DNA of 64,000 bases, taken from the NCBI GenBank assembly GCA_037013495.1, contig CM072811.1:20706159-20770158 (forward strand), in the 5' to 3' direction. Below the pieces are notes generated by a model. It was not told the origin of the DNA. It did no database searches and saw only the letters and a program-made list of their open reading frames with translations. Below, one piece after another: positions 62,176 to 64,000 of this stretch; positions within the stretch are counted from its first letter, which is position 1; each line of letters begins with the position of its first letter. This DNA comes from Hippophae tibetana. Taxonomy: Eukaryota; Streptophyta; Magnoliopsida; Rosales; Elaeagnaceae. A program made the position numbers and the translations under genes.

Positions 62176-64000
62176 TAGATCAATCAAAGTATAAGGTTCA
62201 ATCAATCGAGGACTAGATTGATCGAGAATCGATCATATTTAATCTACCTGATCTCGAGTTTTACTTTTCAATACCCTAGATCAATCTAGATTTAGTTAGA
62301 TCGATTTATTATCTTTTGATTGTTGCTTGGAATCGACCCTTTTGATTTCATTGATCGAGCTCAACTTAGATCGATCAAGTGGTGTGATTTTCAACTTTAA
62401 TCTAATTTTTACATGAGCCAAATTACTTTATTAATATATTTTCCTCATTCTTTAAAGCTTTTTTAACTGATTTTATGGACGAAATAGTAATTATCCTTTA
62501 ACTTAGGGCTTCAAACAAAATCTATTTAAACAAACCTAAAGCATAAAAATCTCTTAGCCATAATTGCTTTAACTTTTTCTACTTATGCACTCTATCTAAA
62601 TTTGTTTTGTAAAAACTATTCTATTAGGCTTCTTGCTTTAGTTAATCTATCAAACATTTTGTTGTTGTGTTTGATTGATTAATACGCCTATGTTATTTAT
62701 GATCATATGCTTGATGATATATTATAGGTTTGCTAATTCACTCTAGGACACATCTTATACTTGTCCTTTTTTGTTAACATTTTAGGTGCTAGCTAGCATA
62801 CTTGATAACTTATATGGCTCAAGTTTATCGAAATGTTGATCTAGATTCGAGCATCTTTCTTGTAGAGACTATGAAAGAAATTAGAGGCATGTAAATAGGT
62901 TACTTGTGGGCATTACCTTAGAGGGTAGCTAGAGCCCTAGCCTTATAAATGAATATTATTTTCATAGTGGATAGTGAGGTGGTCCAGTAGACCTGTGATT
63001 TTTCTCTTAGTTCATTGTTGTGGCCTAGGTAATTTCCACCTAAAAATTTTGTATGTTAATTTATGTTTTTTATATTATTTTATTTACACACGATTACGTG
63101 TTTGGCCATCTATGAATTTTTAATTTGGTGTATTTTTATTAATTATATATTCTCTCTCTTCTTGTTAATTAGATCCGTAATAGAAAAAAATTATTTGGTA
63201 TCTGAACGGGTCACTATACATACTTAGTGTGTTCATTGTTATGATTCATATGTAACCCATGCTCCTTTCTTTGATGGGTCTAACTATCCTGATTGAAAAG
63301 CTCCTATGAAAGCCTTTCTATAGTCTATAGATGAGAGTGTTTGGAACTATTATTTATGGTTGGGAACCACCTACAGTTACCAAAGATAAGGTAGTCATTA
63401 TTAAACCTAGGAACAAATAGACTATTGGATATAAAATTACTATTAATTGGAGCCAAAAGGTATTAATTTTACTTTTAGTGTTATATGTGTTGATGAGTTT
63501 TGTCATATCATTCATATTGATATTACTAAGCATACTTGGGATACTTTAGAGGTCACCCATGAGGAAACCACGCAAGTGAAATAAACTAAACTTTGCATGC
63601 TTGGTACTCTATTTGAAAACCCTAAGATGAAAAAAGGTGAGACATTTTCTGAATTCTATGATAAATTATATGATATTACTAACATCTTTTCCAATCTTCG
63701 AGAGAAATTTGATGATTTCAGGATAGGTCAAACAATTATTTGCTCATTAACAGATTTCTTCCATGTAAATGTCACTACCATCGATGAAATAAAGGGATTG
63801 AACACCATCAAAAGAGATGAACTCGTTAGCTCACTTCAAACCTTTGAGGTGAGCTTTCAAACACCTCCAAAGAAAAAAGGAATCTCTTTCAAAACTTCCA
63901 CGACTATTGATGGTGAGAATGACAATGATGAAGATGATGAAGAATTAAAACTCTTAGTAATAGACTCAAGAAACTCTTTAACCAGAATAATCACAAAGTA
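62176..64000 (+). mobile_element. Second Sirevirus-type fossil: partial LTR plus gag, cut by window end
   Basis: A partial LTR (about 62176-63192) follows the first element directly. It shares AGTGGATAGTGAGGTGGTCC, TTTCCACCTAA and ACACGATTACGTG with its neighbours and is followed by a PBS-like TTGGTATCTGAACGGG at about 63195. Gag runs from about 63240 to the end: CTCCTTTCTTTGATGGGTC (APFFDGS), then DELVSSLQTFEVSFQ near 63810-63860. The LTR lacks about the first 200 bp seen in its neighbour. It is broken and old. Confidence 0.7.

Noticed and set aside
1-64000. CRISPR arrays, bacterial operons, gene clusters or toxin systems
   Set aside because: None seen. The window is plant nuclear DNA with intron-bearing genes, and repeated units are transposon or satellite-like.

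Overview
This is nuclear DNA from a flowering plant, most likely a eudicot. It is strongly AT-rich, its genes have many GT-AG introns, and it is crowded with Ty1/copia retrotransposon fossils, MITEs and LINE remnants. Three host genes can be reconstructed. The species cannot be named from the sequence.

Layout. 1-600: edge of a minus-strand copia-type element with one short LTR. 1.5-2.1 kb: foldback (MITE-like) element with telomere-like repeats inside. 2.75-3.56 kb: about three copies of a ~255 bp tandem repeat. 3.7-4.7 kb: minus-strand LINE remnant. 4.85-9.55 kb (+): the last five exons (877 residues) of a TSS/REC-type (CLU-related) TPR protein, whose upstream exons must lie left of the window. 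11.95-17.96 kb (-): a complete four-exon cytochrome b561/DOMON protein of 403 residues, with a 4.3 kb first intron holding part of a Sirevirus-type LTR. 18-22 kb: AT-rich, no gene. 22.1-29.4 kb (+): old copia element, with a 1755 bp LTR-like element nested in its pol region and a 5 bp target duplication. 30.4-32 kb (-): Sirevirus-type fossil. 33.4-35 kb (-): small copia derivative. 37.57-42.36 kb (+): the best preserved copia element, with both LTRs, PBS, PPT and all domains. 44.1-45 kb (+): LINE tail. 45.6-46.2 kb: telomere-like tandem repeats. 46.9-50.6 kb (+): a complete eight-exon calcineurin B-like Ca2+ sensor of 208 residues, closest to CBL4/SOS3. 54.5-64 kb (+): two adjoining Sirevirus-type fossils.

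The host genes do not form a pathway. They are unlinked housekeeping or signalling functions: mRNA-binding/chloroplast-coverage-type TPR protein, transmembrane ascorbate-type electron transfer, and Ca2+ signalling to CIPK kinases. They are separated by transposon debris.

No new multi-gene system was found. The most unusual feature is at the 3' end of the CBL gene. Its last coding exon is duplicated with its splice acceptor as two 174 bp direct repeats that differ at one visible base, and 120 bp of copia 3'-end sequence lies between them. The same gene encodes MGSS instead of the MGC start usual in CBL4-like proteins. Other observations worth checking are the nested LTR with a clean target duplication, dispersed 380-480 bp duplications across 21-37 kb, Sirevirus LTRs carrying an internal tandem duplication, and a cluster of TTGAC/GTCAA motifs. 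All identities and similarities were judged by eye; no alignment or database search was run.
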